Source: Nitrospirota bacterium
Lineage (GTDB): Bacteria > Nitrospirota > Nitrospiria > JACQBW01
Assembly (NCBI GenBank): GCA_016178585.1
Contig: JACOTA010000062.1
Span: forward strand, 1 to 36,404
Length of the DNA stretch: 36,404 nt
Direction: 5' to 3'
Shown here: positions 20,341-29,442 of the stretch, piece after piece
Position numbering within the stretch: the stretch's first letter is position 1
Layout of the letters: every line of letters begins with the position of its first letter
The notes under the pieces: generated by a model
What the model was told of the DNA's origin: nothing
The model's input: the letters and a program-made list of their open reading frames with translations, nothing else
Databases searched by the model: none
Translations under genes and position numbers: made by a program

Positions 20341-21015
20341 TTGGGACAAAAGGTACATCCCGTTGGATTTAGATTAGGTTATATCAAAACGTGGAGCTCA
20401 AAATGGTATGCGGACAAAGATTATGCCAGGCTTCTCCATGAGGATTTAAAAATTCGGAAAATCGTAAAGAAAAAACTTTTTCATGCCGGGGTTTCCCGAA
20501 TCGAAATCGACCGTTCTGCTAATCAGGTGAAAATTAACATTTTTACGGCAAGGCCTGGAATTATTATTGGCCGAAAAGGGGCGGAAGTCGATAAGTTGAA
20601 AGCAGAACTGGAAGGGATCGCAAAAAAACAAGTTTATATCAACATTAAGGAAATTAAAAAACCCGAATTAGACTCCCAACTCGTCGCCGAAAGCATTGCC
20701 CTTCAGCTTGAAAAACGAATTGCTTACCGAAGAGCCATGAAAAAAAGTGTTACCACGGCGCTCCGGTTAGGTGGTTTAGGAATTAAAATTTCCTGCGCCG
20801 GACGATTGGCCGGGTCTGAAATTGCCCGTACGGAATGGTATCGTGAAGGAAGAGTTCCCTTGCATACTCTCCGGGCAGACATCGATTATGGGTTTGCCGA
20901 GGCAAAAACAACCTATGGACAAATAGGCGTGAAGGTTTGGATTTATAAAGGCGATATTTTGGTAGATAGCGAAGAAGCGCAAAATGAACGCCGAATTGAA
21001 AGGAAGTATGCTTAG
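20341..21015 (+). CDS. rpsC: Ribosomal protein S3
   Basis: This 224-residue protein lies at the mRNA entry tunnel of the 30S subunit. It starts [18 protein letters not shown] from TTG 20341. The KH domain carries [19 protein letters not shown]. The C-terminal domain has [20 protein letters not shown] and [17 protein letters not shown]. Length is typical. The G-rich ribosome-binding region adjoins repeat B3. It overlaps the rplP start by 8 nt. Confidence 0.97.
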   Translation: MGQKVHPVGFRLGYIKTWSSKWYADKDYARLLHEDLKIRKIVKKKLFHAGVSRIEIDRSANQVKINIFTARPGIIIGRKGAEVDKLKAELEGIAKKQVYINIKEIKKPELDSQLVAESIALQLEKRIAYRRAMKKSVTTALRLGGLGIKISCAGRLAGSEIARTEWYREGRVPLHTLRADIDYGFAEAKTTYGQIGVKVWIYKGDILVDSEEAQNERRIERKYA

Positions 21016-21421
21016 CCCAAAAAAAGTTAAACATCGTAAGATGATGAAAGGGAGAATGAATGGAAAAGCTTATCGGGGAGCTGACCTGGCTTTCGGTGAG
21101 TTTGGCTTAAAAGCCATGGAGCCAGGGTGGGTGACCAGCCGGCAAATTGAAGCTGCCCGTATTGCGATGACGCGCTATATTAAAAGAGGAGGGAAGATCT
21201 GGATACGGATTTTTCCCGATAAGCCTATTACCAAGAAACCTGCGGAAACCCGTATGGGAAAAGGAAAAGGGAATCCTGAATATTGGGTGGCTGTCGTTAA
21301 ACCGGGCCGAATTTTATACGAAATGGATGGCGTAACCCGGGCAGTTGCCGAAGAAGCTTTACGGTTGGCCGCGTTTAAATTGCCCATCGCCACCAAGCTG
21401 ATTGAACGGGGAGTCATCTAA
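21008..21421 (+). CDS. rplP: Ribosomal protein L16
   Basis: This 137-residue protein helps position A-site tRNA. ATG 21008 is chosen because L16 proteins begin ML(S/Q)PKxxKxRK, here [23 protein letters not shown] lies only a base upstream, so initiation may depend on coupling to rpsC, whose stop is at 21015. An earlier in-frame ATG at 20984 adds eight residues and cannot be excluded. Conserved TARQIEAAR-like [20 protein letters not shown] and [19 protein letters not shown] are present. Confidence 0.93.
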   Translation: MLSPKKVKHRKMMKGRMNGKAYRGADLAFGEFGLKAMEPGWVTSRQIEAARIAMTRYIKRGGKIWIRIFPDKPITKKPAETRMGKGKGNPEYWVAVVKPGRILYEMDGVTRAVAEEALRLAAFKLPIATKLIERGVI

Positions 21422-21643
21422 ATGAAAGTGAAGGAATTTCGAAATTTCTCAGGTGAAGAACTTGAGGCTAAAAAGGGGGATATTAAAAAGGAACTCTTTA
21501 ATCTAAGATGCCAAATTGTTCTGGGAAAAATGGAAAATCTTGCGAGAGTCAGGAATCTAAAAAGAGACGTCGCCAGAATTGAAACAGTTCTTAAAGAAAA
21601 TAAAACCGGGACAAACTCCCCAACACAACAGGTTAAACCATGA
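21422..21643 (+). CDS. rpmC: Ribosomal protein L29
   Basis: This 73-residue helical hairpin protein lies near the tunnel exit. It contains the L29 core LEAKKGDIKKELFNLRCQIVL-like segment and LARVRNLKRDVARIETVL. It starts directly after the rplP stop and ends in an ATGA overlap with rpsQ. The tail after about residue 60 is not conserved in the family. Confidence 0.93.
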   Translation: MKVKEFRNFSGEELEAKKGDIKKELFNLRCQIVLGKMENLARVRNLKRDVARIETVLKENKTGTNSPTQQVKP

Positions 21644-21939
21644 CGGAGAATAAAGAGCTTTCCAAAAAGAAAAAAATTTTTATAGGAAAAGTAATCAGCA
21701 ATAAGATGGATAAGACGGCCGTGATTGAAATCCAGCGAACCATTGTTCATCCCCAATATCAAAAGGTGGTGAAGCGTTTTACCCGGTTAAAGGCGCATGA
21801 TCAGGATAATCAATGCAAAATCGGGGATCAGGTTAAAATTATCGAAACGCGTCCATTGAGCAAAGAGAAGAATTGGAAGGTCATCGATATCATCAGTTCT
21901 GCCCCTCAAAAAGCCAAAGGCGCGGAAGCGGGAGAATAG
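21640..21939 (+). CDS. rpsQ: Ribosomal protein S17
   Basis: This 99-residue 16S rRNA-binding protein of the OB fold contains [20 protein letters not shown] and [27 protein letters not shown], both signature segments. It is slightly longer than E. coli S17 (84), with a lysine-rich start and a short Ala/Gly tail. The ATG overlaps the rpmC stop. Confidence 0.96.
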   Translation: MTENKELSKKKKIFIGKVISNKMDKTAVIEIQRTIVHPQYQKVVKRFTRLKAHDQDNQCKIGDQVKIIETRPLSKEKNWKVIDIISSAPQKAKGAEAGE

Positions 21940-21943
21940 GGTT

Positions 21944-22312
21944 ATGATACAAATTTATACCATGTTGGATGTCGCAGACAATTCCGGAGCAAAAAAAGTG
22001 ATGTGTTTTCATGTGATGGGGGGGTCTCGAAAACGATATGCGACCGTTGGGGATATTATAACCGTTGCTGTGAAAGAAGCCATACCTCAAGCCAGTGTAA
22101 AAAAAGGGGACGTTGCAAAGGCGGTTGTCGTTCGAACAGTTAAAGAGGTTCGCCGGGAGGATGGTTCCTATATAAAATTTGACCGGAATGCTGCGGTATT
22201 GATTAACGCTCAGGGAGAACCGATCGGAACTCGAATTTTTGGACCGGTTGCAAGGGAATTAAGAAGGAAAAAATTCACGAAAATTATTTCTTTGGCGCCC
22301 GAAGTCATTTAG
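21944..22312 (+). CDS. rplN: Ribosomal protein L14
   Basis: This 122-residue subunit-interface protein, and the contact for silencing factor RsfS where present, begins [21 protein letters not shown], the standard N-terminus. It contains [23 protein letters not shown] and [13 protein letters not shown]. Length equals the family norm of 122. ATG 21944 follows GGGAGAATAGGG. It is the first gene of the spc series and is continuous with the S10 series. Confidence 0.97.
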   Translation: MIQIYTMLDVADNSGAKKVMCFHVMGGSRKRYATVGDIITVAVKEAIPQASVKKGDVAKAVVVRTVKEVRREDGSYIKFDRNAAVLINAQGEPIGTRIFGPVARELRRKKFTKIISLAPEVI

Positions 22313-22351
22313 GGTTTATTGTTTTTGATTGAAAGAATAGAGGAAATTTAC

Positions 22352-22699
22352 ATGCTTGGAACCGAGTTAAAGCCGCCCCCAATCAGTTTAAAAAAAGGGG
22401 ATATGATTAAGATCATTTCCGGAAAAGAAAAAGGAAAACAGGGGAAAGTGCTGCAGGTGATTTCAAAAAGCCAAAGTGTTTTGATCGAAAAATTGAACTT
22501 GATCAAAAAACACCAAAAACCCACTCAGACGAACAAACAGGGCGGAATCATAGAAAAAGAGGCGCCCATTCATGTTTCTAACGTTATTCTAGTTTGCAGC
22601 CATTGCAATAAAATGACCCGTCCCAAAATAAAGTTTTTAGAAAACAGCAAGAAATTGAGAATTTGTAAAAAATGCGGCGAGGGAATCGACAAGGTCTAA
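22352..22699 (+). CDS. rplX: Ribosomal protein L24 with C-terminal zinc ribbon
   Basis: This 115-residue assembly-initiator protein has a KOW motif (about 14-40, KKGDMIKIISGKEKGKQGKV). The C-terminal part has two CxxC pairs (C82/C85 and C105/C108) in a zinc-ribbon arrangement, as in many L24 proteins outside enterics. ATG 22352 follows AGAGGAAA; an ATT-like upstream reading from 22319 would add 11 unconserved residues and is rejected. Confidence 0.94.
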   Translation: MLGTELKPPPISLKKGDMIKIISGKEKGKQGKVLQVISKSQSVLIEKLNLIKKHQKPTQTNKQGGIIEKEAPIHVSNVILVCSHCNKMTRPKIKFLENSKKLRICKKCGEGIDKV

Positions 22700-22725
22700 G
22701 CGTTTTTTAACAAGGCAAAGGGAAG

Positions 22726-23331
22726 ATGGCAAAAAAAGAAAGCACAACAAAAAAAGAGACTGCAGTAAAAAAAGAAAGCATGACAAAAAAAGAACCCAAT
22801 GTCATGAAAACCAAATTTAAAGAAGTGTCGCCGCTTCTTATGAAAGAGTTTTCTTTTAAAAGTCCGATGCAAGTTCCAAAACTTGAGAAAATTGTGATTA
22901 ACATTGGAATGGGTGAAGCCATTTCTAATGTCAAGCTCCTTGATGAAGCTGTGAAAGAGTTAGGCCAGATCACCGGACAAAAGGCTGTAATCACCAAGGC
23001 GAAAAAATCCATTGCCGGTTTTAAAGTCCGGGAAGGGATGCCGATTGGGTGTAAAGTGACCCTGCGAGGTGAAAGAATGTACGAGTTTTTTCACCGGCTT
23101 TTACATGCGGCTTTACCCAGGATTCGTGATTTCCGGGGCGTTTCGCAAAAATCTTTTGATGGAAGAGGGAGTTACACGCTGGGTGTAAAAGAACAGCTGA
23201 TCTTTCCGGAAATAAAATATGATGAAATTTCGGCATTACATGGTATGGACATTACCATTGTAACAACCGCGAAGAATGATGACCAGGGACGGGCGTTGTT
23301 GAGGCATCTCGGCATGCCTTTCAGAAAATAA
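22726..23331 (+). CDS. rplE: Ribosomal protein L5 with repeated N-terminal extension
   Basis: This 201-residue 5S-rRNA-binding protein has L5 homology from about residue 27: [16 protein letters not shown], then [16 protein letters not shown] and the conserved [22 protein letters not shown]. The preceding 26 residues are MA plus four hexapeptides [18 protein letters not shown] and KKEPNV. The extension is probably translated: AAAGGGAAG precedes ATG 22726, while Met27 (22804) has no ribosome-binding site. A basic tail could contact rRNA, but this is inference. Confidence 0.95.
   Translation: MAKKESTTKKETAVKKESMTKKEPNVMKTKFKEVSPLLMKEFSFKSPMQVPKLEKIVINIGMGEAISNVKLLDEAVKELGQITGQKAVITKAKKSIAGFKVREGMPIGCKVTLRGERMYEFFHRLLHAALPRIRDFRGVSQKSFDGRGSYTLGVKEQLIFPEIKYDEISALHGMDITIVTTAKNDDQGRALLRHLGMPFRK
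22732..22803 (+). repeat. Four 18-bp repeats encoding KKExxx in rplE
   Basis: Four in-frame 18-bp units each begin AAAAAAGA(A/G) and encode Lys-Lys-Glu followed by three variable residues. The last unit ends exactly at the Met codon where homology to other L5 proteins begins. Confidence 0.85.
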
Positions 23332-23346
23332 TTAAGGAGAAAAATT

Positions 23347-23532
23347 TTGGCGAGAAAAGCGTTAAAAAACAAGGCAAAGGCGGAGCCCAAATTTAAGGTA
23401 AGAGCTTATAACCGCTGCCCGGTTTGTGGAAGGGTCCGGGGTTTTATGAGAAAATTTCAATTGTGCAGAATCTGTTTCAGAGGTCTCAGTCTGAAAGGGG
23501 AAGTTCCTGGAGTGACCAAATCAAGCTGGTAA
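23347..23532 (+). CDS. rpsN: Ribosomal protein S14, zinc-binding short form
   Basis: This 61-residue S14 has C24, C27, C40 and C43 in a zinc finger ([22 protein letters not shown]) and ends KSSW. This is the type Z form, shorter than the 101-residue E. coli protein. The TTG start at 23347 follows TAAGGAG with good spacing, and the N-terminus [11 protein letters not shown] agrees. It lies between rplE and rpsH as usual. Confidence 0.96.
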   Translation: MARKALKNKAKAEPKFKVRAYNRCPVCGRVRGFMRKFQLCRICFRGLSLKGEVPGVTKSSW

Positions 23533-23563
23533 AAACAGCAGGGTCTTTTATTAATTTTTTTTG
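23514..23563 (+). terminator. Weak hairpin plus T-rich run after rpsN
   Basis: GACC (23514-23517) can pair with GGTC (23542-23545) around GCTG (23525-23528) and CAGC (23536-23539), and a T-rich run (23546-23563) follows. It spans the rpsN stop in an 87-nt gap. The stem is weak, so at most a partial attenuator. A second hairpin TCAGTT/AACTGA lies at 23578-23598. Confidence 0.3.
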
Positions 23564-23619
23564 TGTGGGTTGAGTCATCAGTTTCACAATTCAACTGAAT
23601 TTTAAAGAGAGAATGATTT

Positions 23620-24021
23620 ATGTCAATGGTTGATCCCGTAGCGGATATGCTTACCAGAATTCGGAATGCCAACAAACGGTGGCAGGGTTTTGTCGATGTT
23701 CCAACTTCAAAATTAAAATTGGAACTCGCCAAAAAAATATATCAGGAAGGTTTTATCAAGAGTTATAAAATTGTTGAGCAAAAGGGTAAAGGCCACATAC
23801 GTATCTTCTTGAAATATTTGAATGAAGATGAAGACCGAGTGATCACGGATATTCAAAGAGTCAGCAGACCCGGGAGAAGGGTTTATACCGGAGCTGAAAA
23901 GATTCCCTTGATCAAGGGGGGTCTGGGTGTGGCTATTCTTTCGACTTCGAAGGGGATAATGACAGATCGTGAATCGAGAAAACAAAGTTTAGGGGGAGAA
24001 GTCATCTGTTCGATCTGGTAG
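23620..24021 (+). CDS. rpsH: Ribosomal protein S8
   Basis: This 133-residue 16S rRNA-binding protein begins MSMVDPVADMLTRIRNAN and ends with GILSTSKGxMTDREARxxxxGGE-type sequence (GVAILSTSKGIMTDRESRK, GGEVICSIW). In E. coli S8 represses the spc operon at rplE; no equivalent site was recognised here. ATG 23620 follows AGAGAGAA. Length is typical. Confidence 0.97.
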   Translation: MSMVDPVADMLTRIRNANKRWQGFVDVPTSKLKLELAKKIYQEGFIKSYKIVEQKGKGHIRIFLKYLNEDEDRVITDIQRVSRPGRRVYTGAEKIPLIKGGLGVAILSTSKGIMTDRESRKQSLGGEVICSIW

Positions 24022-24069
24022 GATAGGCGGCAGGGAACTCCTTTAACGGTTAGAACGGAAAAATAGCAT

Positions 24070-24606
24070 ATGTCTAGAATTGGAAATAAACCCATACAGA
24101 TTCCTTCGGGAGTGGAAGTTAAGATTACTCCCGGCTTGATTACCGTAAAAGGGCCTAAAGGTGAACTTAAGAAAGACGTTCATGAGAAAATTGAAGTTCA
24201 AAAAGATCAGTCTGAAATAAAAGTCAGCCGGAACGGAAATGACGGGTTTTCTAAAGCTCTTCACGGCCTTACCCGAAATAATATTTTCAATATGGTGACC
24301 GGGGTAACCAAGGGTTTTGAAAAAGTTTTAGAAATTAGCGGCGTTGGGTATCGAGCGCAGGTTCAGGGTAAGAACCTGTCTTTGACCCTCGGTTTTTCCC
24401 ATCCTGTTCAAGTTGAACTCCCTAAAGGAATCGAAGCGACCGTCGAAAAACAGACCATCGTGACCTTAAAGGGAACAGACAAAATTTTATTGGGCCAGAT
24501 TGCGTCAAATATACGGGGTTTAAGAAAACCGGAACCCTATAAGGGAAAAGGAATTAAATACGCCGGCGAAAAGATTTTAAGAAAAGAAGGAAAAACAGGG
24601 AAATAG
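24070..24606 (+). CDS. rplF: Ribosomal protein L6
   Basis: This 178-residue protein beside the factor-binding site starts MSRIGNKPIQIPSGVEV and ends with LRKPEPYKGKGIKYAGEKI, the diagnostic L6 C-terminus. Two homologous halves are visible. Length is typical (about 177-180). It is 48 nt after rpsH and 11 nt before rplR. Confidence 0.97.
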   Translation: MSRIGNKPIQIPSGVEVKITPGLITVKGPKGELKKDVHEKIEVQKDQSEIKVSRNGNDGFSKALHGLTRNNIFNMVTGVTKGFEKVLEISGVGYRAQVQGKNLSLTLGFSHPVQVELPKGIEATVEKQTIVTLKGTDKILLGQIASNIRGLRKPEPYKGKGIKYAGEKILRKEGKTGK

Positions 24607-24617
24607 AGGTTTAAGGA

Positions 24618-24986
24618 ATGGGACTACAAGTTCAAAAAAAACGAGAGGCGAGGTTAAGCCGCCACAAAAGGGTCAGAAAAAAAGTCCATGGCACCACAGA
24701 GCGCCCAAGATTGTCGGTTTTCAGGAGCAATTTATACCTATACGCTCAAATTATCGATGATACAAAAGGGGTAACTTTAGCTATGGCGTCAAGCCAGGAA
24801 AAAGAAATCGCCAAGAAAAAATCCGCGAATAACATTGAATCGGCGAAAAAACTAGGCTTGCTTCTCGCAAAAAGAGCAAAGGAAAAAAAAATCACTCAGG
24901 TTGTGTTTGATAAAGGGGGGTATCTCTATCATGGCAAAATTAAAGCCCTCGCTGATGCAGCCCGTGAAGGCGGATTGGTTTTTTAA
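24618..24986 (+). CDS. rplR: Ribosomal protein L18
   Basis: This 122-residue 5S-rRNA-binding protein has [24 protein letters not shown] and the C-terminal [23 protein letters not shown], both signature L18 segments. Length is typical. ATG 24618 follows GAGGTTTAAGG. It lies before rpsE, which has duplicated ribosome-binding sites. Confidence 0.97.
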   Translation: MGLQVQKKREARLSRHKRVRKKVHGTTERPRLSVFRSNLYLYAQIIDDTKGVTLAMASSQEKEIAKKKSANNIESAKKLGLLLAKRAKEKKITQVVFDKGGYLYHGKIKALADAAREGGLVF

Positions 24987-24988
24987 TT

Positions 24989-25008
24989 AAGGAGTTATAA
25001 GGAGTTAT
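24989..25008 (+). repeat. Tandem duplicated Shine-Dalgarno before rpsE
   Basis: AAGGAGTTAT occurs twice head to tail (24989-24998 and 24999-25008), just before the TTG start at 25010. The second copy is at the right distance (GGAG ends 6 nt before the start). Confidence 0.9.
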
Positions 25009-25009
25009 A

Positions 25010-25504
25010 TTGGAAAAAATAAATCAGGATGACAACTCGTTAAAGGATAAGGTTGTTTGTATCAATCGTGTTGCCAAGGTGGTAAAAGGCGGCAAACGGT
25101 TTAGCTTTAGCGCCGTGGTGGTTGTAGGAAATGGAAACGGCCAGGTAGGCATGGGGAAAGGAAAAGCGGCTGAGGTCCCGGAAGCTATTCGGAAAGCGGT
25201 TGAGAACGCCAAAAAGAATATGTTTGTTTTTCCTTTAAGAAATAATACGATACCTCATGAGGTAATCGGTCATTACGGTGCGGAAGACGTTTTATTAAAA
25301 CCGGCCGCGGAAGGCACGGGAATTATCGCCGGTGGGGCTGTCCGTTCCGTAATGGAGATGGCAGGCATACAAAATATTTTAAGTAAATGCCTGGGAAGCG
25401 GAAATCCCTTTAATGTTGTGAAGGCGGCTTTGGCTGGCTTAAAGAACCTGCGTAGCCGTGAAATGGTCCGTGAAATGAGAAAACAATCCGAGATTACGGT
25501 GTAA
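25010..25504 (+). CDS. rpsE: Ribosomal protein S5
   Basis: This 164-residue protein takes part in decoding fidelity and mRNA unwinding. It has [45 protein letters not shown] and [14 protein letters not shown], all conserved. Length is typical. The TTG start at 25010 is supported by the second of two tandem AAGGAG sites. It ends 1 nt before rpmD. Confidence 0.97.
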   Translation: MEKINQDDNSLKDKVVCINRVAKVVKGGKRFSFSAVVVVGNGNGQVGMGKGKAAEVPEAIRKAVENAKKNMFVFPLRNNTIPHEVIGHYGAEDVLLKPAAEGTGIIAGGAVRSVMEMAGIQNILSKCLGSGNPFNVVKAALAGLKNLRSREMVREMRKQSEITV

Positions 25505-25505
25505 A

Positions 25506-25688
25506 ATGGATAAAAAAATATCAATTACTTTAAAAAGAAGTTTTATAGGAAGATCCGGAAAACATAAAAAAGTGGCTATAGGCCTTGGTTTGAGAAAATT
25601 AAACCAAACGGTTATTCGTCCTGATTCTCCGGAAATCCGTGGAATGATTGATAAAATCTCTTATTTAGTAGAAGTTAGTCAAACGTAA
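25506..25688 (+). CDS. rpmD: Ribosomal protein L30
   Basis: This 60-residue protein contains [25 protein letters not shown]-type sequence and ends in the usual VRGMI-like [14 protein letters not shown]. Length is typical (about 58-60). The start is 1 nt after the rpsE stop, so it is probably coupled. It lies between rpsE and rplO as in the spc operon. Confidence 0.95.
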   Translation: MDKKISITLKRSFIGRSGKHKKVAIGLGLRKLNQTVIRPDSPEIRGMIDKISYLVEVSQT

Positions 25689-25699
25689 AGGGATCCAAA

Positions 25700-26134
25700 A
25701 TGAGATTAGAAGATTTAGGACCAACGCCAGGATCGCGAAAAAAAGAAAAACGGATAGGACGCGGGCCCGGATCGGGTCATGGTAAGACATCCACAAAAGG
25801 GCATAAGGGACAAAAAGCCCGTTCCGGTGGCGTTAAAGGTCCCGGCTTCGAGGGTGGTCAGCAACCTTTAATCCGACGAATCCCCAAAAGGGGGTTCGCA
25901 AGCTTATTTAAAAAAGAATATTCACTCGTTAATTTAAAGTCTCTGGAAAACTGTCAAGAGAAGGTTATTACCCCTGACGTTTTAAAAAATCTTGGACTGG
26001 TGAAGAAGACCGCTTTAGTGAAAATTTTGGGTACGGGTGAACTTAAAAAACCTTTGACCATTCACGCCCATAAATTCACCAAATCTGCCGAGGATAAAAT
26101 TAAACAGGCGGGTGGAAGCGTAGAGGTTATTTAA
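25700..26134 (+). CDS. rplO: Ribosomal protein L15
   Basis: This 144-residue 23S-rRNA-binding protein begins [22 protein letters not shown], followed by the glycine/lysine-rich [16 protein letters not shown] segment and [17 protein letters not shown]. The C-terminus carries the [14 protein letters not shown] motif. Length is typical. Its TAA is immediately followed by the secY TTG with no gap. Confidence 0.97.
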   Translation: MRLEDLGPTPGSRKKEKRIGRGPGSGHGKTSTKGHKGQKARSGGVKGPGFEGGQQPLIRRIPKRGFASLFKKEYSLVNLKSLENCQEKVITPDVLKNLGLVKKTALVKILGTGELKKPLTIHAHKFTKSAEDKIKQAGGSVEVI

Positions 26135-27448
26135 TTGTTTGGAAGACTTGTCACCAGCCTCCAGAATATCTTTAAAATCGAAGAATTACGCCACCGTGTC
26201 TTGTTTACGCTTGGAATGCTTGCCGTTTACCGGATTGGAGCCCATGTCCCCACTCCAGGAATTAACAACGAAGCCTTAAGTGAATTCCTGACCCGTCAGG
26301 GCGGCGCTTTGATGGGTTTTTTGGATATCTTCTCAGGGGGAGCGCTTTCCAAGCTTTCGATTTTCGCTCTTGGGATTATGCCCTATATTAGTGCGTCCAT
26401 CATTCTACAGCTTTTAACTGTGGTGATTCCGCATTTATCGAAATTGGCCAAAGAGGGGGAGCGTGGAAGAAAAAAAATAATCCAATACACCCGTTTTGGC
26501 ACGATCATAATCGGCTTAATTCAGGCGTTTGGCATTGCCGTCGGTCTGGAAGGAATGGAAAAGGGCGTGTTTGTTCAGAGCCCGGGATGGAGTTTCAGGT
26601 TAATGACCATGGTTACGGTTACGGCTGGAACCGCCTTTTTAATGTGGCTGGGGGAACAAATCACCGAGCGCGGCATCGGGAATGGAATCTCGTTAATCAT
26701 TTTTGCCGGGATCGTGGCAAGAATGCCTTCTGCAATCAGCAGTACCTATCAATTGGTTAAAACGGGTGAACTCAATATCTTTCTTCTTATCGCCCTTTTA
26801 GCCGTGATGGTATTTGTTGTGGCCGCTATCGTCTTCTTGGAAACCGGAAGGCGAAAAATTCCTGTTCAATATGCGAAAAGGGTTGTGGGGCGGAAAGTTT
26901 ATGGAGGACAAAACACTCATATTCCATTGAAAATAAATACCGCCGGGGTGATTCCTCCAATTTTTGCTTCCTCGATTATTGCCTTTCCAGCAACGATTGC
27001 AGGTTTCATAGCTATCCCATGGGTTCAGGCTGTTAGCCGGAACCTGGCGCCTGGTTCTGTATTTTACACGCTTTTATATGTCGCTTTAATCGTTTTCTTT
27101 AGCTTTTTTTATACGGCGGTGGTCTTGAATCCTGTAGATATGGCTGATAATATGAAAAAATACGGAGGTTTTATTCCAGGAATTCGACCGGGGCAGAGGA
27201 CTTCCGATTATATTTATCGGGTCTTGACCCGAATCACGTTTGTGGGATCTCTTTATCTCGCCGCTGTAGCAGTGCTTCCTGAACTTTTTATCTATAAGCT
27301 TCATGTGCCCTTTTATTTTGGCGGCACATCCTTATTGATCGTGGTGGGGGTGGGATTGGATACGGCGCAGCAAATCGAAACTCACATGATTACTCGAAAT
27401 TATGAGGGTTTTATGAAAAAAGGACGATTAAAAGGAAGAAGCGCCTAA
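26135..27448 (+). CDS. secY: Protein translocase channel subunit SecY
   Basis: This 437-residue inner-membrane protein forms the SecYEG channel with about ten transmembrane helices. Signatures are [13 protein letters not shown] near the start, the plug-region [31 protein letters not shown], and the cytoplasmic-loop [17 protein letters not shown] and [17 protein letters not shown]-like [20 protein letters not shown]. The TTG start at 26135 abuts the rplO stop; AGAGG lies upstream inside rplO. Length is typical (about 430-445). It precedes adk, the common secY-adk-map order. Confidence 0.97.
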   Translation: MFGRLVTSLQNIFKIEELRHRVLFTLGMLAVYRIGAHVPTPGINNEALSEFLTRQGGALMGFLDIFSGGALSKLSIFALGIMPYISASIILQLLTVVIPHLSKLAKEGERGRKKIIQYTRFGTIIIGLIQAFGIAVGLEGMEKGVFVQSPGWSFRLMTMVTVTAGTAFLMWLGEQITERGIGNGISLIIFAGIVARMPSAISSTYQLVKTGELNIFLLIALLAVMVFVVAAIVFLETGRRKIPVQYAKRVVGRKVYGGQNTHIPLKINTAGVIPPIFASSIIAFPATIAGFIAIPWVQAVSRNLAPGSVFYTLLYVALIVFFSFFYTAVVLNPVDMADNMKKYGGFIPGIRPGQRTSDYIYRVLTRITFVGSLYLAAVAVLPELFIYKLHVPFYFGGTSLLIVVGVGLDTAQQIETHMITRNYEGFMKKGRLKGRSA

Positions 27449-27450
27449 AA

Positions 27451-28170
27451 ATGAATCTTAAAGAAGAGACTCAGACTCAATTGGAAACAAAGGAAAAAAA
27501 ATATTCAGGTTTTAAATTAATTCTCCTGGGACCGCCAGGCGCAGGAAAAGGAACTCAAGGTCAAACTCTTTCTGCTCAATATGGAATACCGAAAATATCA
27601 ACCGGAGATATCCTCAGAGAAGCCGTCGCAAACCAAACGCCTTTAGGTGTTAAAGCAAAATCGTTTTTGGATAATGGCATTCTCGTCCCCGACGAGGTCG
27701 TAAATGGCCTGGTCAGAGAGCGGTTGAACCAGTCTGATTGTCGTGAGAAAGGTTTTATTCTGGATGGGTTTCCAAGGACCATTCCACAGGCCGAGACGTT
27801 AAAGCGAATCCTGTCTGAACTCAACCTTGCCCTGGATGCTGTCATTAGCTTTGAATTGAAAGAGGCCGATTTAGTAAGAAGGTTGTCGGGTCGAAGGAGT
27901 TGTCCGAATTGTAAAATGGTTTTTCATTTAGTTTTTAATCTGCCTCAAAAACCGGGCGTCTGTGATCGTTGTGGAAATACGCTGATCCACCGCGATGATG
28001 ATAAGGAAGAAACGATTAAAACCCGTTTCAAGGAGTACCAGGAAAAAACGGCGCCTCTTTTAAACTATTATCAAAGTTTGGAATTATTGTATTCGGTTCC
28101 AGGGAATGGGACAATAGAAGATGTCAATAAAGCGCTCGAAGGGATTTTATCGAACAAAAAAATAGAATGA
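27451..28170 (+). CDS. adk: Adenylate kinase (long form with zinc-type LID)
   Basis: This 239-residue enzyme interconverts ATP + AMP and 2 ADP. The P-loop GPPGAGKGT is at 27-35, the AMP-site STGDILRE at 50-57 and DGFPRT at 105-110. The LID has CPNC (C151, C154) and CDRC (C171, C174), predicting structural zinc. The N-terminus carries about 20 extra hydrophilic residues before the usual LILLGPPG strand; ATG 27451 is 2 nt after secY. A start closer to the core lacks an obvious ATG, so the extension may be real. It ends in an ATGA overlap with map. Confidence 0.96.
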   Translation: MNLKEETQTQLETKEKKYSGFKLILLGPPGAGKGTQGQTLSAQYGIPKISTGDILREAVANQTPLGVKAKSFLDNGILVPDEVVNGLVRERLNQSDCREKGFILDGFPRTIPQAETLKRILSELNLALDAVISFELKEADLVRRLSGRRSCPNCKMVFHLVFNLPQKPGVCDRCGNTLIHRDDDKEETIKTRFKEYQEKTAPLLNYYQSLELLYSVPGNGTIEDVNKALEGILSNKKIE

Positions 28171-28928
28171 TAATTCTTAAATCGGAAGCAGAAATCGAAA
28201 AAATAAGGGTAGCGTGCCAGATTGTGGCGGAAACCCTTGAATACTTAAAGGAGAATGTAAAACCCGGAATTACAACCACAGATTTGGATCGGATGGCCGA
28301 AGAAAGAATCCTTAAGAAGGGGGGAAAGCCCGCCTTTAAAGGATATCGAAATTTTCCGGCGACGCTTTGTGCGTCCATAAATTCAGAAGTGGTTCATGGA
28401 ATTCCGTCCAAAAAATCGGTTTTGAATGAGGGAGATATCATCGGTTTGGATCTTGGCGCCATTGTTGACGGTTTTTACGGAGATGCGGCGATTTCAGTGC
28501 CTGTTGGAGAAATTTCAGCAGAAGCCAGAAATTTGATTAAAACGACTGAAGAGTCCTTATATAAGGGAATCGAGCAGGCCCGAATGGGCAACCGTTTATC
28601 GGACATTTCCCATGCGGTTCAGGTCCATGTTGAAGCTGCAGGATATTCTGTGGTGAGAGACTTTGTCGGGCATGGCATTGGAAGAAATTTGCATGAAGAC
28701 CCTCAAATTCCTAATTATGGAGAACCCGGGCAAGGGCCAAGATTGAAAAAGGGAATGGTGTTAGCCCTTGAGCCAATGGTCAATATGGGAAAGAACCCTG
28801 TGATGATTCTTGATGATAAGTGGACTGTTGTGACGAGAGATGGAAGTCTTTCCGCCCATTTTGAACATACGATTTCAATCACCGAAAATGGGCCTGTCAT
28901 TTTATCTTCTTTAAAGAAGGATTTTTAA
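28167..28928 (+). CDS. map: Methionine aminopeptidase, type I
   Basis: This 253-residue metallopeptidase removes N-terminal Met from nascent proteins. Predicted dinuclear metal ligands are D95, D106, H169, E202 and E233, with catalytic H77 in NSEVVHGIP. The [12 protein letters not shown] and LEPMV motifs are intact. There is no N-terminal zinc-finger extension, so it is type Ia. It overlaps adk by 4 nt and lies 1 nt before infA, which suggests a secY-adk-map-infA translational unit. Confidence 0.97.
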   Translation: MIILKSEAEIEKIRVACQIVAETLEYLKENVKPGITTTDLDRMAEERILKKGGKPAFKGYRNFPATLCASINSEVVHGIPSKKSVLNEGDIIGLDLGAIVDGFYGDAAISVPVGEISAEARNLIKTTEESLYKGIEQARMGNRLSDISHAVQVHVEAAGYSVVRDFVGHGIGRNLHEDPQIPNYGEPGQGPRLKKGMVLALEPMVNMGKNPVMILDDKWTVVTRDGSLSAHFEHTISITENGPVILSSLKKDF

Positions 28929-28929
28929 A

Positions 28930-29154
28930 ATGGCCAAAGAAGATTCCATTGAAGTCCAGGGGACGATCTCCGAAACCTTGCCAAATGCCATGTTTCGGGT
29001 GGCATTGGAGAACGGTCATCAGGTTCTGGCGCATATTTCCGGTAAAATGAGAATGCATTATATTAAGATTTTGCCGGGCGACAAAGTGACACTTGAGTTA
29101 TCGCCCTATGATTTAACAAGGGGGCGGATTACTTATCGGTTTAGCGGCAAATAG
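28930..29154 (+). CDS. infA: Translation initiation factor IF-1
   Basis: This 74-residue OB-fold protein binds the 30S A site during initiation. It begins [24 protein letters not shown] and ends RGRITYRF, both diagnostic. It is two residues longer than E. coli IF-1 (72). It starts 1 nt after map. A 108-nt gap with a structured segment follows before rpmJ. Confidence 0.97.
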   Translation: MAKEDSIEVQGTISETLPNAMFRVALENGHQVLAHISGKMRMHYIKILPGDKVTLELSPYDLTRGRITYRFSGK

Positions 29155-29219
29155 TTACCGTTTAAGTAAACGCGAGGATTGGGTTTATCCCTGCCGGGCG
29201 AAGGATCGCGGGGAATTTA

Positions 29220-29258
29220 GCCAGGGAAGGATAAAAAGTCCCGAATAAAATAGAGGAA
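29220..29258 (+). repeat. Possible family A remnant (before rpmJ)
   Basis: The tail GTCCCGAATAAAATAGAGG has the same form as the 3' end of family A copies (CCCCCAAATAAAATAGG in A5). Upstream, TTATCC...GGATAA and CGCGA...TCGCG can pair, but the family A hairpins are not recognisable. This is a low-confidence relation. Confidence 0.3.
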
Positions 29259-29262
29259 AAAA

Positions 29263-29376
29263 ATGAAAGTTAGATCTTCGATTAAAACGATTTGTTCAAA
29301 ATGTAAAGTGATTAAAAGAAAAGGGGTCATCCGTGTGATTTGTGAAAATCCACGGCATAAACAACGGCAGGGTTAA
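29263..29376 (+). CDS. rpmJ: Ribosomal protein L36 (zinc-binding form)
   Basis: This 37-residue protein [20 protein letters not shown]... has zinc ligands C11, C14, C27 and H32 and ends PRHKQRQG. This is the 'C+' type and exactly the usual length. ATG 29263 follows TAGAGG. Because of its size it is easily missed. It lies between infA and rpsM as in most bacteria. Confidence 0.96.
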   Translation: MKVRSSIKTICSKCKVIKRKGVIRVICENPRHKQRQG

Positions 29377-29388
29377 TAAAGACAAAAC

Positions 29389-29433
29389 AAGCTTTGTTGC
29401 GGAACCACTCCGCGCAGCAAGCTTGGAGAGGAG
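29389..29433 (+). repeat. Family B leader repeat, copy B4 (before rpsM)
   Basis: AAGCTT (29389-29394) pairs with AAGCTT (29419-29424), enclosing GCGGA (29399-29403) with TCCGC (29409-29413). GGAGAGGAG (29425-29433) follows directly, 9 nt before the TTG start of rpsM. Confidence 0.87.
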
Positions 29434-29442
29434 CAAATAAAA

